A stretch of DNA of 64,000 nucleotides, from the NCBI RefSeq assembly GCF_000023025.1, contig NC_012997.1:3655125-3719124 (forward strand). The letters run 5' to 3'. The DNA comes from Teredinibacter turnerae T7901. GTDB lineage: Bacteria; Pseudomonadota; Gammaproteobacteria; Pseudomonadales; Cellvibrionaceae. The first letter of the stretch is position 1; each line of letters opens with the position of its first letter. This document shows positions 7,980 through 18,266 of this stretch, one piece after another. A program made the translations under genes and the position numbers. The notes beneath the pieces are model-generated. The model did not search any database. It was given only the letters and a program-made list of their open reading frames with translations, and was not told where the DNA came from.

Positions 7980-8399
7980 ATAGGCCGCGATTCATTTAAA
8001 TTGTTTTGTATAGATTCCACTCACCCAACAGCTGGTAGATTATAAACCACCTGTTGTCGCACTGTCGCGATCCGAGAGCACCTAAATCTGTCAGTTTTTA
8101 CTCTGGAGGATTTAGTCACCACATCGAAAGAATAGTACTGCCGCGATCAAACCTGAGCGTTTGTTAGTGGCCTGGAAACCAGGGGTGGTTTCAGTAATGG
8201 GCTCTTTCTATTAATCGGCGAGTGCTGGGAAAATGTCACTCGAATAAGTATTGAGCCGAGTCAACGCCAATCACGGTTTAACGCGCATAAAAAAAACCCC
8301 GGCTGCATTGCAAACGGGGTTTTCCAAACGTTAATAAGCGAAGAGTATTAGCGTCCGTAGAGTAGGAAAAACAGCAAGTCTATCGCTAGAATTGCCTCT
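7980..8399. other. Intergenic region between LysR gene and FG-GAP lipoprotein gene
   Basis: It holds the promoter side of the LysR gene at its left end and the terminator of the large lipoprotein gene at 8291-8323. No gene of normal size was recognised. A 24-codon frame (8348-8422, minus) overlaps the lipoprotein stop; see findings. Confidence 0.5.
8291..8323 (-). terminator. Rho-independent terminator of the FG-GAP lipoprotein gene
   Basis: On the minus strand AAAACCCCG and CGGGGTTTT form a 9-bp stem around a 13-base loop, followed by a continuing T-run. The position, about 75 bases after the lipoprotein stop, fits. The flanking A/T tracts could let it work in both directions. Confidence 0.85.
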
Positions 8400-11300
8400 C
8401 TATTGAAGTAGATACATTGCATGTTGCGTAGAAAACATCAACTTTGAGTTTGCGTCCGACACATACTTGATACTGCGAAACTGAACCCGACCAAGCAAAG
8501 GGCTGCTCGACCAGAGAATCGCTTTATTTGCTAGCGAATATTCTGCCATATAATAGGTTTCATAATATCCCTCCCCTGTTTCCTCCGCAACACCTGCGAG
8601 CAGCGTTCCTGCGCTTTGATTCAGTACAAAGTCAGTAATCTCACCGTTTACCTCAAATCGCGAGATCTCACTAAAAGAACCATCCACTATGGAATAAGAA
8701 ATAATATCGGTGTTTTCAGCGTAAAAGCTGGAGCCAGAACGCGCCGAGCAAACTAAAGTTGGCGTATCCGTAGCATCATAAAAACCTATACGCATGCAAC
8801 CGTTGGACGTCGTCTTAGACAAAAAAGTAAAACCTGTTCCATCTGAACTATAGAAACTTAATTCTGTCGAGGAGGCAATTGCAAGATAGGTCGTACCGTC
8901 CCCAGTTTTAGTCAACGCTATATCGTTAACTGAGCTATCGGCCGTAACACTTCCCAGTAGCACCTCATCGTATATGTTCACAAAACGTATGGTTGTCCCG
9001 TCAAGATAAACAGCGTCCATGTAGCTATCGCCATCTACATCAAAGGCATCAACAAGACCAACATTGTTACCACCGCTTACCTCCCAGGCCACGCTCAACG
9101 TTTCAAGATCCATTGCTTTGAATCCGCCATCATACAATTCTGCGGTAGCGAGAAATATATCGTCGTAACCGTTTTTATCAAAATCCGTTATCACACCAAA
9201 GCGGCCACCCTGCCAGTTGTCTGAAATTTGCTGCGATACAGTGTAGCGACCATTTTCGTCCATATACACCAGGCGCTGCCCGTCATAATCACTATTGGTT
9301 GTGGGAACGATAAATACCGCTTTGTGCTCATCCGGTGTGATGTTGGCCCAACCAGCAGTCATGAAAGAATCCAATTGAGCGAGATCAGAGTCCGCTCCCT
9401 TGATCACTGGCTGAGGGAGCACATCTACAATTACAAAATGATCAGCCCCACTAGAGCCCTGCCCCGTCCCCCACATAACTTCCATTTCATCATCACTATC
9501 GATGTCCCCCACGGCGATACCTTTGGCACCATGCCCCTGCGTATTTATGCTCCACTCTGAGATCAGATTACCATTAACCTCACTGTAAGCAGAAATATTG
9601 CCCCATTGGCAATCACCAACCAGCAATTCATCGGCGCTATCATTATCCACATTTTCGGCAAGTAGAGAGCAGGTATTAAAGTTTTCCAAGGTCGCAATCG
9701 TCTGCTTAGTAGCTAGAGAATACACCTTGATGTCGCCCCAACTGCTGCCGCCAATAATTTCTTCCAGTCCATCACCATTTATATCACCTGCGGCCACAAA
9801 TTCACGTCCAAATCCTGCGCCATAAAACCACTGATTTTGCCATGTCGCACCGTCATAAACAAAACCGTCATTGGTGATAAGCTCTAACGCTGGATCAGCA
9901 TCCACATTACTAAAAATAATTTCTTCCGTAGTATCGGACAAGGTTACATCAAACACTTCTGTTGCAGTTTCGAGCAGGCTGTAGACGGTAAGTTTTCGTG
10001 CACCGGACCAGCCACCGGATAGCAACGCAATTTCAACTCCGCCATTGTTATCAGCATCTGCAACTGCGAATCCCATAATAGAATCACTTCCATCTGCCAT
10101 GGTCAGTATACGTGTTGCCAGCGAATACTCGTCCCATATCACATACAGACCGTCGGGAGTCGCAACCAAAATCTCACTGCTCTCATCATCATCCAAGTTC
10201 GCAAGCGCTACCTGTACGATATTGTCACCACTACTTTCGGAAATACTGTATGGATACATCCAGGCCTGGTAAACACCAGAATCTTCATCGGTCTTTAATG
10301 CAAAAAGACGCTGTTTATTGTCTGTAGTAATGATTTCCATACCATCAGCAACCAGAAAATTTCCAACATGCGTTGATCTGTCTGAATAGGGAACCTCGAT
10401 TCCAGAACGCGCGATGGGCATAGCAGCGTCGGCACTTCTTACATTGACTACAACATCAGTCACCTCCCCGCCGTCTTCAAGCATAAAGCCAAAATGTACT
10501 TTAGTGCTGTTAAACAGCTGCGCCGCTGCGGTCCATTCAACAGCGCCGTCAGAAGTAATATCCGTGCCTTCCGGCCCATAGGCAAGTATCGGTTGTAACT
10601 GCGTGGTATCGCGGGTATCGGCGTCATAAAGCACCACCGAAAAGCTAACCTGTTCTCCCGCTGCAACCCATTCAGGCACGTCAGATAAGGTTACCTCTAA
10701 CGGAGAGTCCACTAGTTCAATATCCAAAGGTTCACTGTAACCTGTGTTGTAGCCGTCGAAGACAGCGAGCCTCACTTGTAAGCTGTCACCATATACGGCC
10801 GTACCCGGGGGCAAAGTGTCGGACGTGAATTGTGTTAAGACCTCACCATTTAAAGTCCACTCGTAATGAGCTTCAAGTTCACTGTGTGGCGTATCCGGAT
10901 CGTAATAATCTCCATCGACGACTATTGAGTCGAGGGTAGAAAGATTCGATGATCCGCTTACCCAAACACCATATACTCTTGGGGAAAACGAGAGCTGTGC
11001 TATAGGCACCAATTGCACATTACTCAAATCCGATACATAAAAATCGTACAAGTCTTCATATAGGAGCCCATTTTCCGCCTCTCCGTTACCATCTGCATCG
11101 AGTAGGAATTTAACACGGTCAACACCTACCTCGAGCGTTGCGATGCTACTTCCCGAACCGTCGAACTCAAAAGACGTATATGCATCTGTCTGTTCATCGC
11201 TTGCTTGAAAATAAGTAGCAATACTCAGCTTCCCAATAGATCCAATACTGATATCCCCAGTCATTAAGGCTCGAGAAGCGTAACCATAACTGTCAACTAC

Positions 11301-12083
11301 GACAGTGCGCTCAATATTTTCAAGATACTGTTCACCCGAATACAGGTTAGTGAGCAGCAGCCCTACGTCGGACTCATCTCGCAGCAACGAATAATTTTCA
11401 CTGGAATAGCCTGTTACTTCCCAATGTTCGACGTCTTCAATATTGAGATTGACCTTGTTGTAGTAGAACGTTGAGGAGTACTCATCTTGCTCCATGACAT
11501 CGATGCGAACAACGGCACTGCCGTCTGCCGTGCCGTAAAACTCCATGCAACTCGAAAATTCGATAGACACGGTTCCCGTACCGTTATCATCCAGATTGCC
11601 ATCAACAGACACGCTGCCAGAAAAATAACAAGGAAAAGCGTCACTGGATGCTTTCTGCTGTCCCTTATTATTCACCTTTTTCTGCTTAGCCAGGGCGGAG
11701 ACCACTAACTCTACGAGCGGTTTCGTGTGACTCAATTGAGGTGCTGATACCGTACTTTCAAAATAGGGATCAAGCGCGCTATAAATGATGTAATTGAGCA
11801 ATGAGGCCACATCCAAACTGGAGTCACTCAACAGATAACGCGACGCAGCCTGCACATTTTGTGGATTCGTATCGGCATCGGCAGTGCTCCCAGAATAGAG
11901 CGCCTGAGCATACCCCCAGTAGGCGTCTTTTAGTTCAGTACTCGTCTGAGTTGATGGGTCTTCGGCAACTTTATCCGCCCAATCTTCTATAAGTTTGGAC
12001 GAGGAATCCGATCCTCCATTGCCGCCACAGGCAGCCAAGAAGAGCCCTAACGTCGCCAACCCCACAAATCGGTCAAATTTCAT
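8400..12083 (-). CDS. Large FG-GAP/VCBS-repeat lipoprotein
   Basis: The likely start is the ATG at 12083 (MKFDRFVGLATLGLFLAAC), giving 1227 residues. It has a clear lipoprotein signal with lipobox LAAC followed by glycines and a serine-rich linker. The central part has Ig/PKD-like beta sandwich text (LTQFTSDTLPPGTAVYGDSL). The C-terminal two thirds carry many calcium-binding FG-GAP/VCBS repeats of a beta-propeller, for example DLDDDESSEILVATPDGLYV, DINGDGLEEIIGGSSWGDI and DFDKNGYDDIFLATAELYDG. This suggests a surface-anchored, ligand-binding or adhesive protein. No enzyme domain is visible. It appears monocistronic. Confidence 0.8.
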   Translation of the reverse strand: MKFDRFVGLATLGLFLAACGGNGGSDSSSKLIEDWADKVAEDPSTQTSTELKDAYWGYAQALYSGSTADADTNPQNVQAASRYLLSDSSLDVASLLNYIIYSALDPYFESTVSAPQLSHTKPLVELVVSALAKQKKVNNKGQQKASSDAFPCYFSGSVSVDGNLDDNGTGTVSIEFSSCMEFYGTADGSAVVRIDVMEQDEYSSTFYYNKVNLNIEDVEHWEVTGYSSENYSLLRDESDVGLLLTNLYSGEQYLENIERTVVVDSYGYASRALMTGDISIGSIGKLSIATYFQASDEQTDAYTSFEFDGSGSSIATLEVGVDRVKFLLDADGNGEAENGLLYEDLYDFYVSDLSNVQLVPIAQLSFSPRVYGVWVSGSSNLSTLDSIVVDGDYYDPDTPHSELEAHYEWTLNGEVLTQFTSDTLPPGTAVYGDSLQVRLAVFDGYNTGYSEPLDIELVDSPLEVTLSDVPEWVAAGEQVSFSVVLYDADTRDTTQLQPILAYGPEGTDITSDGAVEWTAAAQLFNSTKVHFGFMLEDGGEVTDVVVNVRSADAAMPIARSGIEVPYSDRSTHVGNFLVADGMEIITTDNKQRLFALKTDEDSGVYQAWMYPYSISESSGDNIVQVALANLDDDESSEILVATPDGLYVIWDEYSLATRILTMADGSDSIMGFAVADADNNGGVEIALLSGGWSGARKLTVYSLLETATEVFDVTLSDTTEEIIFSNVDADPALELITNDGFVYDGATWQNQWFYGAGFGREFVAAGDINGDGLEEIIGGSSWGDIKVYSLATKQTIATLENFNTCSLLAENVDNDSADELLVGDCQWGNISAYSEVNGNLISEWSINTQGHGAKGIAVGDIDSDDEMEVMWGTGQGSSGADHFVIVDVLPQPVIKGADSDLAQLDSFMTAGWANITPDEHKAVFIVPTTNSDYDGQRLVYMDENGRYTVSQQISDNWQGGRFGVITDFDKNGYDDIFLATAELYDGGFKAMDLETLSVAWEVSGGNNVGLVDAFDVDGDSYMDAVYLDGTTIRFVNIYDEVLLGSVTADSSVNDIALTKTGDGTTYLAIASSTELSFYSSDGTGFTFLSKTTSNGCMRIGFYDATDTPTLVCSARSGSSFYAENTDIISYSIVDGSFSEISRFEVNGEITDFVLNQSAGTLLAGVAEETGEGYYETYYMAEYSLANKAILWSSSPLLGRVQFRSIKYVSDANSKLMFSTQHAMYLLQ

Positions 12084-12425
12084 ACATTTCACTTCCGCTG
12101 TTGTTGTCATTTAGTCGTTTAAAACCAAACGTTAACAGGTTTCCCATCTCAAATTAACAGGCAAGAATCAATTTCTGTATGAAATTAGATATTGCCGAAA
12201 AGAGGCCGCTTATAAATGATACCGCTTGACTATTGAGAGATAAAAATGAGCGGCTTGATACGTCAACTCACGCGGCTGAAGAGCCCGACAACCACATCAC
12301 CGCAACAACGGCGAACCCAGATCACGCCGGGGTATTCCGGCTGAACATCAATGGCCACCTCGACTCCATTACCTCGCCGTAGCCACTTTTCTAGATACTT
12401 GACCTCGTGCAATAAAAGTAGGAGG
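12084..12425. other. Intergenic region upstream of the FG-GAP lipoprotein gene
   Basis: This stretch carries the promoter of the lipoprotein gene at its left end and the downstream side of the DNA-metabolism gene at its right. No convincing gene or strong hairpin was seen. Confidence 0.4.
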
Positions 12426-13277
12426 TCAAGTGTCTCGTCTGGCCGCGCGCAGTGCTGCCTGCTTTTCCCTTATAAACTGCGAGTTTTCAGTTTTCGACCA
12501 GCCATTTTTTCTGGTGTTAGACAGCATCGTTGTCGTCCGAGCACTGGCGCTGCGGGTGAGTTGGGTTATTAACGGAGCTTCCGGCAGGTTTTTCCAGTAT
12601 TTTTTTGGCATTTCACTTTGCATGGCCTGCAGTTTGAGACGAGCGGGGTTGAAAATACTGGCGTAGTACTGGCACCACAGCTCTTCAACTTTATCGCTTA
12701 TTTGTGGTGCCTGGGGCAACCCCGGGGAAAACACCAGCTGCGCTGTATCCCAATGGACGCAGCAGTCGGGCGTGCAGATAGACCAGTGCATGGAATTAAA
12801 CCGTTTGATAAAAAACGGCGCGGTGCGGGGAACAATTAAATGTTCCGGTTCGAACCAGGCGACATAGTATTCGTGCGGAATTTCCAGCTTGCGAAAGCGA
12901 ACAAACGCTTTCATTTTATGTATGTTACGCGATACCGCCTTATGCATTGCCAGTAATCGAGCGACATCAGTATCAAGACGATCATCGAGTAATCGCTTGT
13001 CTTCAAAAATCAACCGCCATACAACGCGGTGCAGCAATGACCACCGAGCATCGTCCCGGCAACAGGCGACACTTTCTGCAAGCTGTAAAAATTCTTGCGA
13101 TACTGACAAGCTCGGAGTAAGCACAGGCAAGGCTTCATAGTCTTCGCTAAACGCAGCCAACAGCGAAGGCTGGTCGTCTCGCTGCCAGGCGACAGAGGAA
13201 GGGTCTACATGGCGTTGTAGCAGCGCGCGAGCCACTGTTCGCCAGTGTTCAAAACAAGTGACTTCGATGCAGTACAC
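12426..13277 (-). CDS. TIGR03915-type putative DNA metabolism protein
   Basis: This 283-residue protein has the pattern of the TIGR03915/DUF4130 family, known from its fixed pairing with a radical SAM protein and, in many bacteria, a uracil-DNA-glycosylase-like domain. Characteristic text includes YEALPVLTPSLSVSQEF near the start, then HKMKAFVRFRK, YVAWFEPEHLIV, FFIKRFNSMHWSI, and the C-terminal LPEAPLI. The GTG start lies 10 bases after the radical SAM stop, so the two are probably co-transcribed. No glycosylase domain is fused here; the C-terminal 40 residues are basic and low-complexity. Biochemical function is not established. Confidence 0.8.
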   Translation of the reverse strand: MYCIEVTCFEHWRTVARALLQRHVDPSSVAWQRDDQPSLLAAFSEDYEALPVLTPSLSVSQEFLQLAESVACCRDDARWSLLHRVVWRLIFEDKRLLDDRLDTDVARLLAMHKAVSRNIHKMKAFVRFRKLEIPHEYYVAWFEPEHLIVPRTAPFFIKRFNSMHWSICTPDCCVHWDTAQLVFSPGLPQAPQISDKVEELWCQYYASIFNPARLKLQAMQSEMPKKYWKNLPEAPLITQLTRSASARTTTMLSNTRKNGWSKTENSQFIREKQAALRAARRDT

Positions 13278-13287
13278 GTTTTTATAC

Positions 13288-14568
13288 TCAGAAAAGCGCC
13301 ATCTGCGGAGAAGAGCGTTCCACGAAGTGGGTTTTAAGATGCTCGCTCTCCAGCAGTCTCGCGTCAGGCCTGTAATCTACTGCTTCAATAAACGGCGCGA
13401 CCTTTTTTACCGAAAGCCCGCACTTGGCAAGGTCGCCAAACCGCAAACGCCTGAACTGACGAGACTGCATCACTTTTTTTGCACCAATGGCACCAATGCC
13501 AGGAACCCGCAACAGCGTTTCTTTCGGTGCGCGGTTTATATTCACCGGAAAAAAATCCCGGTTGCGAATCGCCCAGGATAATTTTGGATCGATATCCAAA
13601 TCGAGCATGCCAGCGCGCTCATCATTGGGTTGGCTGATTTCGTCGACGGTAAAACCGTAAAACCGCAATAACCAATCCGCCTGATAAAGCCGGTGTTCGC
13701 GCACCAGTGGAGGCGCTTTCGCAGGTAACATTTGTGCCGCATCCGGAATTGGACTAAACGCAGAATAGTACACCCGTCGCATTTGGTATTTGCCATATAA
13801 GTAATTGGATAGCGTGAGTATTTTACTGTCCGAAGATGCATCCGCACCCACGATCATTTGCGTACTCTGCCCCGCAGGAGAATAAATAAAGCGCGAAGGT
13901 TTACTCGGTTTCCGCTTGGTGGAAGAAATAATTTTGCTGGCCTGTTGTCGGCTTTCTTTTGATTCATCAATATGGTGGCGCAACTGCCCCATTGAGCGAT
14001 GTATGGCTGCCGGGTTTTTCTCCGGTGCGTAAAGCGTTAACGCTTGCTTGGACGGTAGCTCTATATTAATACTGAGACGGTCCGCATAGAGCCCCGCTTC
14101 CTGCAATAACTCAGGGCTCGCATCAGGGATGGTTTTAAGATGGATATACCCTCTAAAGTCGTGAACCTTGCGCAACGTGCGCGCAACATTGACTAACTGC
14201 TCCATAGTGTAATCAGACGATTGGATAATGCCAGAGCTTAAAAACAAGCCTTCAATATAATTGCGTTTGTAAAAATCCAGCGTCAGGTTCACCACCTCGT
14301 CAACGCTAAAACGCGCGCGTTTCACAGAGCTGGATGCGCGATTCACGCAATAGCTGCATTCGTAAATACAAAAGTTTGTGAGCAGAATTTTGAGCAGCGA
14401 TATACAGCGACCATCGGGCGCATAACTGTGACAGATGCCCATACCGCCAGACGTGGAGCCAATGCCTTTACCTCCAACCGAATTACGTTTAACGGAGCCA
14501 CTACTCGCACAGGAAGCATCGTACTTTGCCGCATCGGCTAGTACACTAAGTTTGGTCGGTAAATTCAT
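13288..14568 (-). CDS. Putative DNA modification/repair radical SAM protein (TIGR03916 type)
   Basis: The 426-residue protein has a canonical radical SAM cluster motif (CIYECSYC, CX3CX2C, about residues 72-79), preceded by GGMGICHSYAPDGRCISLLK, typical of the TIGR03916 family. The C-terminal region has a helix-hairpin-helix DNA-binding motif (NINRAPKETLLRVPGIGAIG). The middle part includes GQSTQMIVGADASSDSKIL, conserved in the family. It is named from its association with uracil-DNA-glycosylase-like proteins; the reaction is unknown. It is first in a two-gene unit with the TIGR03915 gene. Confidence 0.88.
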   Translation of the reverse strand: MNLPTKLSVLADAAKYDASCASSGSVKRNSVGGKGIGSTSGGMGICHSYAPDGRCISLLKILLTNFCIYECSYCVNRASSSVKRARFSVDEVVNLTLDFYKRNYIEGLFLSSGIIQSSDYTMEQLVNVARTLRKVHDFRGYIHLKTIPDASPELLQEAGLYADRLSINIELPSKQALTLYAPEKNPAAIHRSMGQLRHHIDESKESRQQASKIISSTKRKPSKPSRFIYSPAGQSTQMIVGADASSDSKILTLSNYLYGKYQMRRVYYSAFSPIPDAAQMLPAKAPPLVREHRLYQADWLLRFYGFTVDEISQPNDERAGMLDLDIDPKLSWAIRNRDFFPVNINRAPKETLLRVPGIGAIGAKKVMQSRQFRRLRFGDLAKCGLSVKKVAPFIEAVDYRPDARLLESEHLKTHFVERSSPQMALF

Positions 14569-14772
14569 CGAGCCGTCCGAATGAGGAAACTGTATTAATA
14601 TACAGAACTCTCACTCAAACACACAACTCCTGGCGGGCAACCAATCGACAAGTCGCAGACCACCGTCTCAATCGCCAGAAGACTGGCACATGCACTCGGT
14701 TTAGGTCCGGCAGGCTTCGCTTGCAAATTCGAGCGGTCTTGCGCAACTCACCGCGTTTAAACAGGCCTTGCT

Positions 14773-15240
14773 TCACAAATCCAGTGGTAATGCGGTTTTG
14801 CGCACTGGTGATTTCATCACGAAGGAGGAGTGCACACCACTTACTCCGTCGATGCGGGTCAGTGTTTGCAGTAAAAACTGTTGGTAGGCATCCATATCTT
14901 TCACTATGACTTTTAACAAATAATCGGCGGATTGGCCGGTGATGAGATGGCATTCCAGAACCTCCGGGCAACGCTCGACGGCCTGCTCGAAGTGGGCAAA
15001 CCGATCCGGGGTGTGGCGGTCCATACTGATCTGAATAAACGCCATCAGCGTCAGGCCGAGCTTGCGGGCATTCAGCAGTGCCACGTAGCCATCGATCAAT
15101 CCCGACTCTTCCAGCGCGCGGGTGCGGCGCAGGCAGGGCGAAGGAGAAAGGCTAATGGCATCGGCCAGCTCCTGATTGGAAACACGGCCGTTGCGCTGCA
15201 ATTCGTTCAAAATCAGTCGATCAAAGCGGTCTATCGTCAT
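14773..15240 (-). CDS. Lrp/AsnC-family transcriptional regulator
   Basis: The 155-residue protein starts MTIDRFDRLILNELQRNGRVS, the standard Lrp opening. An HTH follows (NQELADAISLSPSPCLRRTRALEESG), then the RAM ligand-binding domain (VLECHLITGQSADYLLKVIV). An upstream in-frame ATG at 15255 is possible, but the 15240 start aligns with the family. Lrp proteins sense amino acids, commonly leucine. It is divergent from leuA with 280 bases between, so control of leuA and of itself from this region is likely. Confidence 0.9.
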   Translation of the reverse strand: MTIDRFDRLILNELQRNGRVSNQELADAISLSPSPCLRRTRALEESGLIDGYVALLNARKLGLTLMAFIQISMDRHTPDRFAHFEQAVERCPEVLECHLITGQSADYLLKVIVKDMDAYQQFLLQTLTRIDGVSGVHSSFVMKSPVRKTALPLDL

Positions 15241-15380
15241 ATAAATAGCCAACATTTACTATAGATGAGCATTTTATATCAATTTTATGACTATTTTAGC
15301 TATATTCAACCTTTAAAAACCACTAAAAGCGCAATTTTAGCAATCGGCTGTCTCTCCTCCTCCTGTAATCTTTACCCCAT

Positions 15381-15492
15381 CTAAACGCCTGCTGACGCTA
15401 CCCGCGCCCCAGGGAAAAACACCGCGCGTCCACAAGGCGCCCGCTGCTTTACGGTTTATACCCACACACCGGTTCCAATTGTAGGCGTTTAG
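15381..15492 (+). promoter_or_regulatory. Candidate structured leader of leuA
   Basis: CTAAACGCCTGC (15381-15392) can pair with GTAGGCGTTTAG (15481-15492) to make a 12-bp stem (one G-U pair) enclosing 88 bases. The enclosed GC-rich sequence has further complementary pieces such as GACGC and GCGTC. The element ends 29 bases before the leuA ATG, just before the GGAGAG Shine-Dalgarno. No leucine-rich leader peptide was found, so this is not an obvious classical attenuator. Confidence 0.4.
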
Positions 15493-15521
15493 AAAATACA
15501 CCTTTTGGAGAGAAGCGACTT

Positions 15522-17261
15522 ATGATCAGCGACCCAGCCAGCAAATACCCGCGTTTTAGCCCGGTGCCATTGCGCGACCGGCAGTGGCCAAATGCCCAGA
15601 TTACCAAGCCACCAATTTGGATGAGTACCGATTTGCGTGACGGCAACCAATCGCTGATCGACCCAATGAGCATTGCCACCAAGCTGCGGTTTTTCGAGGA
15701 GCTAGTCGCCATCGGTTTTAAGGAAATTGAAGTTGGCTTTCCATCGGCGTCTGAAACTGATTTTAATTTCGTGCGTAAATTAATTGAGGAAAGCCGCATT
15801 CCCGACGATGTGACAATCGAGGTATTAACGCAGGCGCGCGAAGATTTGATCGAAAAAACCATCGCCAGCGTGAAGGGCGCAAAACAGGTGATTCTGCATG
15901 TGTACAATCCGCTGTCACCGCAGTTTCGCCGTATCGTGTACAACACAGACCGCGCTGGGGTAAAGCGCATCGCGGTGGACGCCACGACAATTTGCAAGGC
16001 CCGTTGTGCAGCACAACCGGAAACCCAGTGGACCTATCAATATTCGCCCGAGTGTTTCTCTTCCACCGAAATTGAATTTGCCAAAGACGTGTGCGATGCC
16101 GTGGTTGCCGCATGGAGCCCGGCTGCGCATGAAAAAGTCATTTTAAATTTACCGGCAACGGTGGAAATGAGCACGCCCAACACCTATGCAGACCAAATAG
16201 AATGGATGCACCGCAACCTGGCGCAACGGGAAAATATTATTTTAAGTGTGCACCCGCACAATGATCGCGGCACCGCTGTTGCGGCAGCCGAGCTTGCGAT
16301 TATGGCCGGGGCAGACCGGGTGGAAGGTTGTCTGTTCGGCAATGGCGAGCGCACCGGCAATGTCGACCTGGTAACACTCGCACTTAACCTGTATTCCCAA
16401 GGTATTCACCCCGCGCTGGATTTTTCCGATATCGACCGGGTAAAGCGCCTGGTGGAAGAGTGCAACCAATTGCCGGTTCACCCTCGCCATCCGTATGCGG
16501 GCGAGTTGGTCTATACCGCATTTTCCGGTTCGCATCAGGATGCGATTAAAAAGGGCTTTGCTGTGCAATCAACCACAGGGTTTTGGCAAGTGCCGTACTT
16601 GCCCATCGACCCAGCGGACGTAAACCGCAGCTACGATGCGGTGGTGCGGGTCAACTCGCAGTCTGGCAAAGGCGGCGTAAGTTATTTACTGCAACAAGCG
16701 GAAGGTTTTGAATTGCCCCGCAAGCTGCAAATGGAATTCAGCCGCATTGTGCAAACCGTCAGCGATAACACCGGTAAAGAAGTCTCCAGTGCGGATATTG
16801 TCGCGCTGTTTAAACACGAATATTTGGAAGCACAAATACCTCTGCAGGTACAAGGCTGTAAATACCGTGACAGCGATGCCGACTGTGTGAATATTGAGGT
16901 TAGTGTGTGCAACGCCGAATCAGGCGAGCGCGCAGTATTGTCTGGCAGCGGTAACGGTCCGGTGGATGCAGCAGCGCAGGCATTTATGGACCATTGTGGC
17001 CAGCCACTGTTTGTAGTCGATTATCACGAGCACGCCGTAGGCGCAGGTTCCAATAGCGCAGCGATGTGCTACATGGAAGTGAAGCTCGGCAATCACACGG
17101 TGTTTGGAGTCGGTCGCGATGGCAATATCAGCACCGCGGCCATTAAAGCATTGGCTTGTGCACTCAACCGCGCGCGCAGCAACGGTCTCGATATAAACGC
17201 AAACAACGCTACCTCTAACAGCGCAGCTATGGTACCCGACGATAGGTCAAAAACGGCATGA
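15522..17261 (+). CDS. leuA: 2-isopropylmalate synthase (long LeuA form)
   Basis: The 579-residue enzyme condenses acetyl-CoA with 2-oxoisovalerate in the first committed step of leucine synthesis. The TIM-barrel start has the conserved [11 protein letters not shown] (metal-binding Asp and catalytic Arg). The [20 protein letters not shown] motif holds the metal-binding histidines, and [17 protein letters not shown] is the second signature. The C-terminal third (from about residue 430) is the regulatory LeuA dimer domain that binds leucine. Length and the N-terminal [18 protein letters not shown] mark the long LeuA subtype. Its end overlaps the convergent cobD by 15 bases. Confidence 0.95.
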   Translation: MISDPASKYPRFSPVPLRDRQWPNAQITKPPIWMSTDLRDGNQSLIDPMSIATKLRFFEELVAIGFKEIEVGFPSASETDFNFVRKLIEESRIPDDVTIEVLTQAREDLIEKTIASVKGAKQVILHVYNPLSPQFRRIVYNTDRAGVKRIAVDATTICKARCAAQPETQWTYQYSPECFSSTEIEFAKDVCDAVVAAWSPAAHEKVILNLPATVEMSTPNTYADQIEWMHRNLAQRENIILSVHPHNDRGTAVAAAELAIMAGADRVEGCLFGNGERTGNVDLVTLALNLYSQGIHPALDFSDIDRVKRLVEECNQLPVHPRHPYAGELVYTAFSGSHQDAIKKGFAVQSTTGFWQVPYLPIDPADVNRSYDAVVRVNSQSGKGGVSYLLQQAEGFELPRKLQMEFSRIVQTVSDNTGKEVSSADIVALFKHEYLEAQIPLQVQGCKYRDSDADCVNIEVSVCNAESGERAVLSGSGNGPVDAAAQAFMDHCGQPLFVVDYHEHAVGAGSNSAAMCYMEVKLGNHTVFGVGRDGNISTAAIKALACALNRARSNGLDINANNATSNSAAMVPDDRSKTA

Positions 17262-18266
17262 CGCTAATGCCTCGGCCAAGCGCGCAAAGGCTGAGGATGA
17301 AGCGAGCATGCCAAAGCGCACCAGGCTGTACGCGTGTGACGGTGTAAACAGGCGAACCAGAATCCCCCTGCGGGCCAGCTGTTCAAAAATCGCAGGTCCG
17401 GTTGTTTGTGGTAAATACAGGCTACAAAAAAGGGGTTGCTTTACCACGGTCGTCTGGGGAAATCGCGTTTGCAAAAGTTGCGATAATTGCGCGGACGCCT
17501 GCTGTAACCGTTGTCGCTGCTCGGCCTGCCAGCGGCTATCTTGCAGGGCCTGTTGCGCAGCCCACTGGCTGGGGCCGGTAATTTCCCAGGGGCCGACCGC
17601 ATCAGCCCATTGGGACAACAGTGACTCTGCAGCGACGATAAAACCAACCCGCACCCCGGCAAGGCCAAAAAATTTACCGAGCGACCGCAACACGATGACG
17701 TTTTCCAGGCAGCTGCCTGCCAGGCTGATTTCCGGCGTCGCATCGGCAAAAGCCTCGTCGACAATCAGACGTGTATTATGGGCCGCGGCAAGCGCGGCCA
17801 ACCTGAGCATTCTTTCGCGAGGAAAAACATCGCCTGTCGGATTATTCGGGTTAATTACCACCGCAACCTGCAATTCACCTTGCGTAATAAGTGCTTCCAA
17901 CTGATGAATATCGTGGTAGCGGCACAAGGTTGCTCCCGCCGCTTGCCACTGAATCTCGTGCTCAGAATATCCCAGCGCAGGTACCACCACACGTTCGGCC
18001 TTTAACAGGCCCGGCAATAATTCAATAGCCTGCTGGCTGCCCGCGACCGGCAATAAGCATTTACACCCGTAATAACTGCACGCCGCCTTAACAAATTCCG
18101 GATTCAAATAGGGCAATTGTTGCCATACCGCTGACGGTGGACTTGCGAGAGGATAACTGAAAGGGCTGATGGCGGTTGACAGATCCAGCCAATCCGCAAG
18201 TGGAACCGACCAGAATTCCGCCGCTTGTAGCAGGTTGCCGCCGTGGTGTATTTGCAGTGGCTTCAC
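17247..18266 (-). CDS. cobD: Threonine-phosphate decarboxylase CobD (PLP-dependent)
   Basis: This 339-residue class I/II aminotransferase-fold enzyme starts with [29 protein letters not shown], the CobD/CobC hallmark. The PLP lysine is in [17 protein letters not shown], with NPNNPTG and VDEAFAD as cofactor-contact motifs. It makes (R)-1-aminopropan-2-ol phosphate, the linker of the cobalamin nucleotide loop. It is the last gene of the B12 operon and its start overlaps the cbiB stop (ATGA). Confidence 0.93.
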   Translation of the reverse strand: MKPLQIHHGGNLLQAAEFWSVPLADWLDLSTAISPFSYPLASPPSAVWQQLPYLNPEFVKAACSYYGCKCLLPVAGSQQAIELLPGLLKAERVVVPALGYSEHEIQWQAAGATLCRYHDIHQLEALITQGELQVAVVINPNNPTGDVFPRERMLRLAALAAAHNTRLIVDEAFADATPEISLAGSCLENVIVLRSLGKFFGLAGVRVGFIVAAESLLSQWADAVGPWEITGPSQWAAQQALQDSRWQAEQRQRLQQASAQLSQLLQTRFPQTTVVKQPLFCSLYLPQTTGPAIFEQLARRGILVRLFTPSHAYSLVRFGMLASSSAFARLAEALASCRF

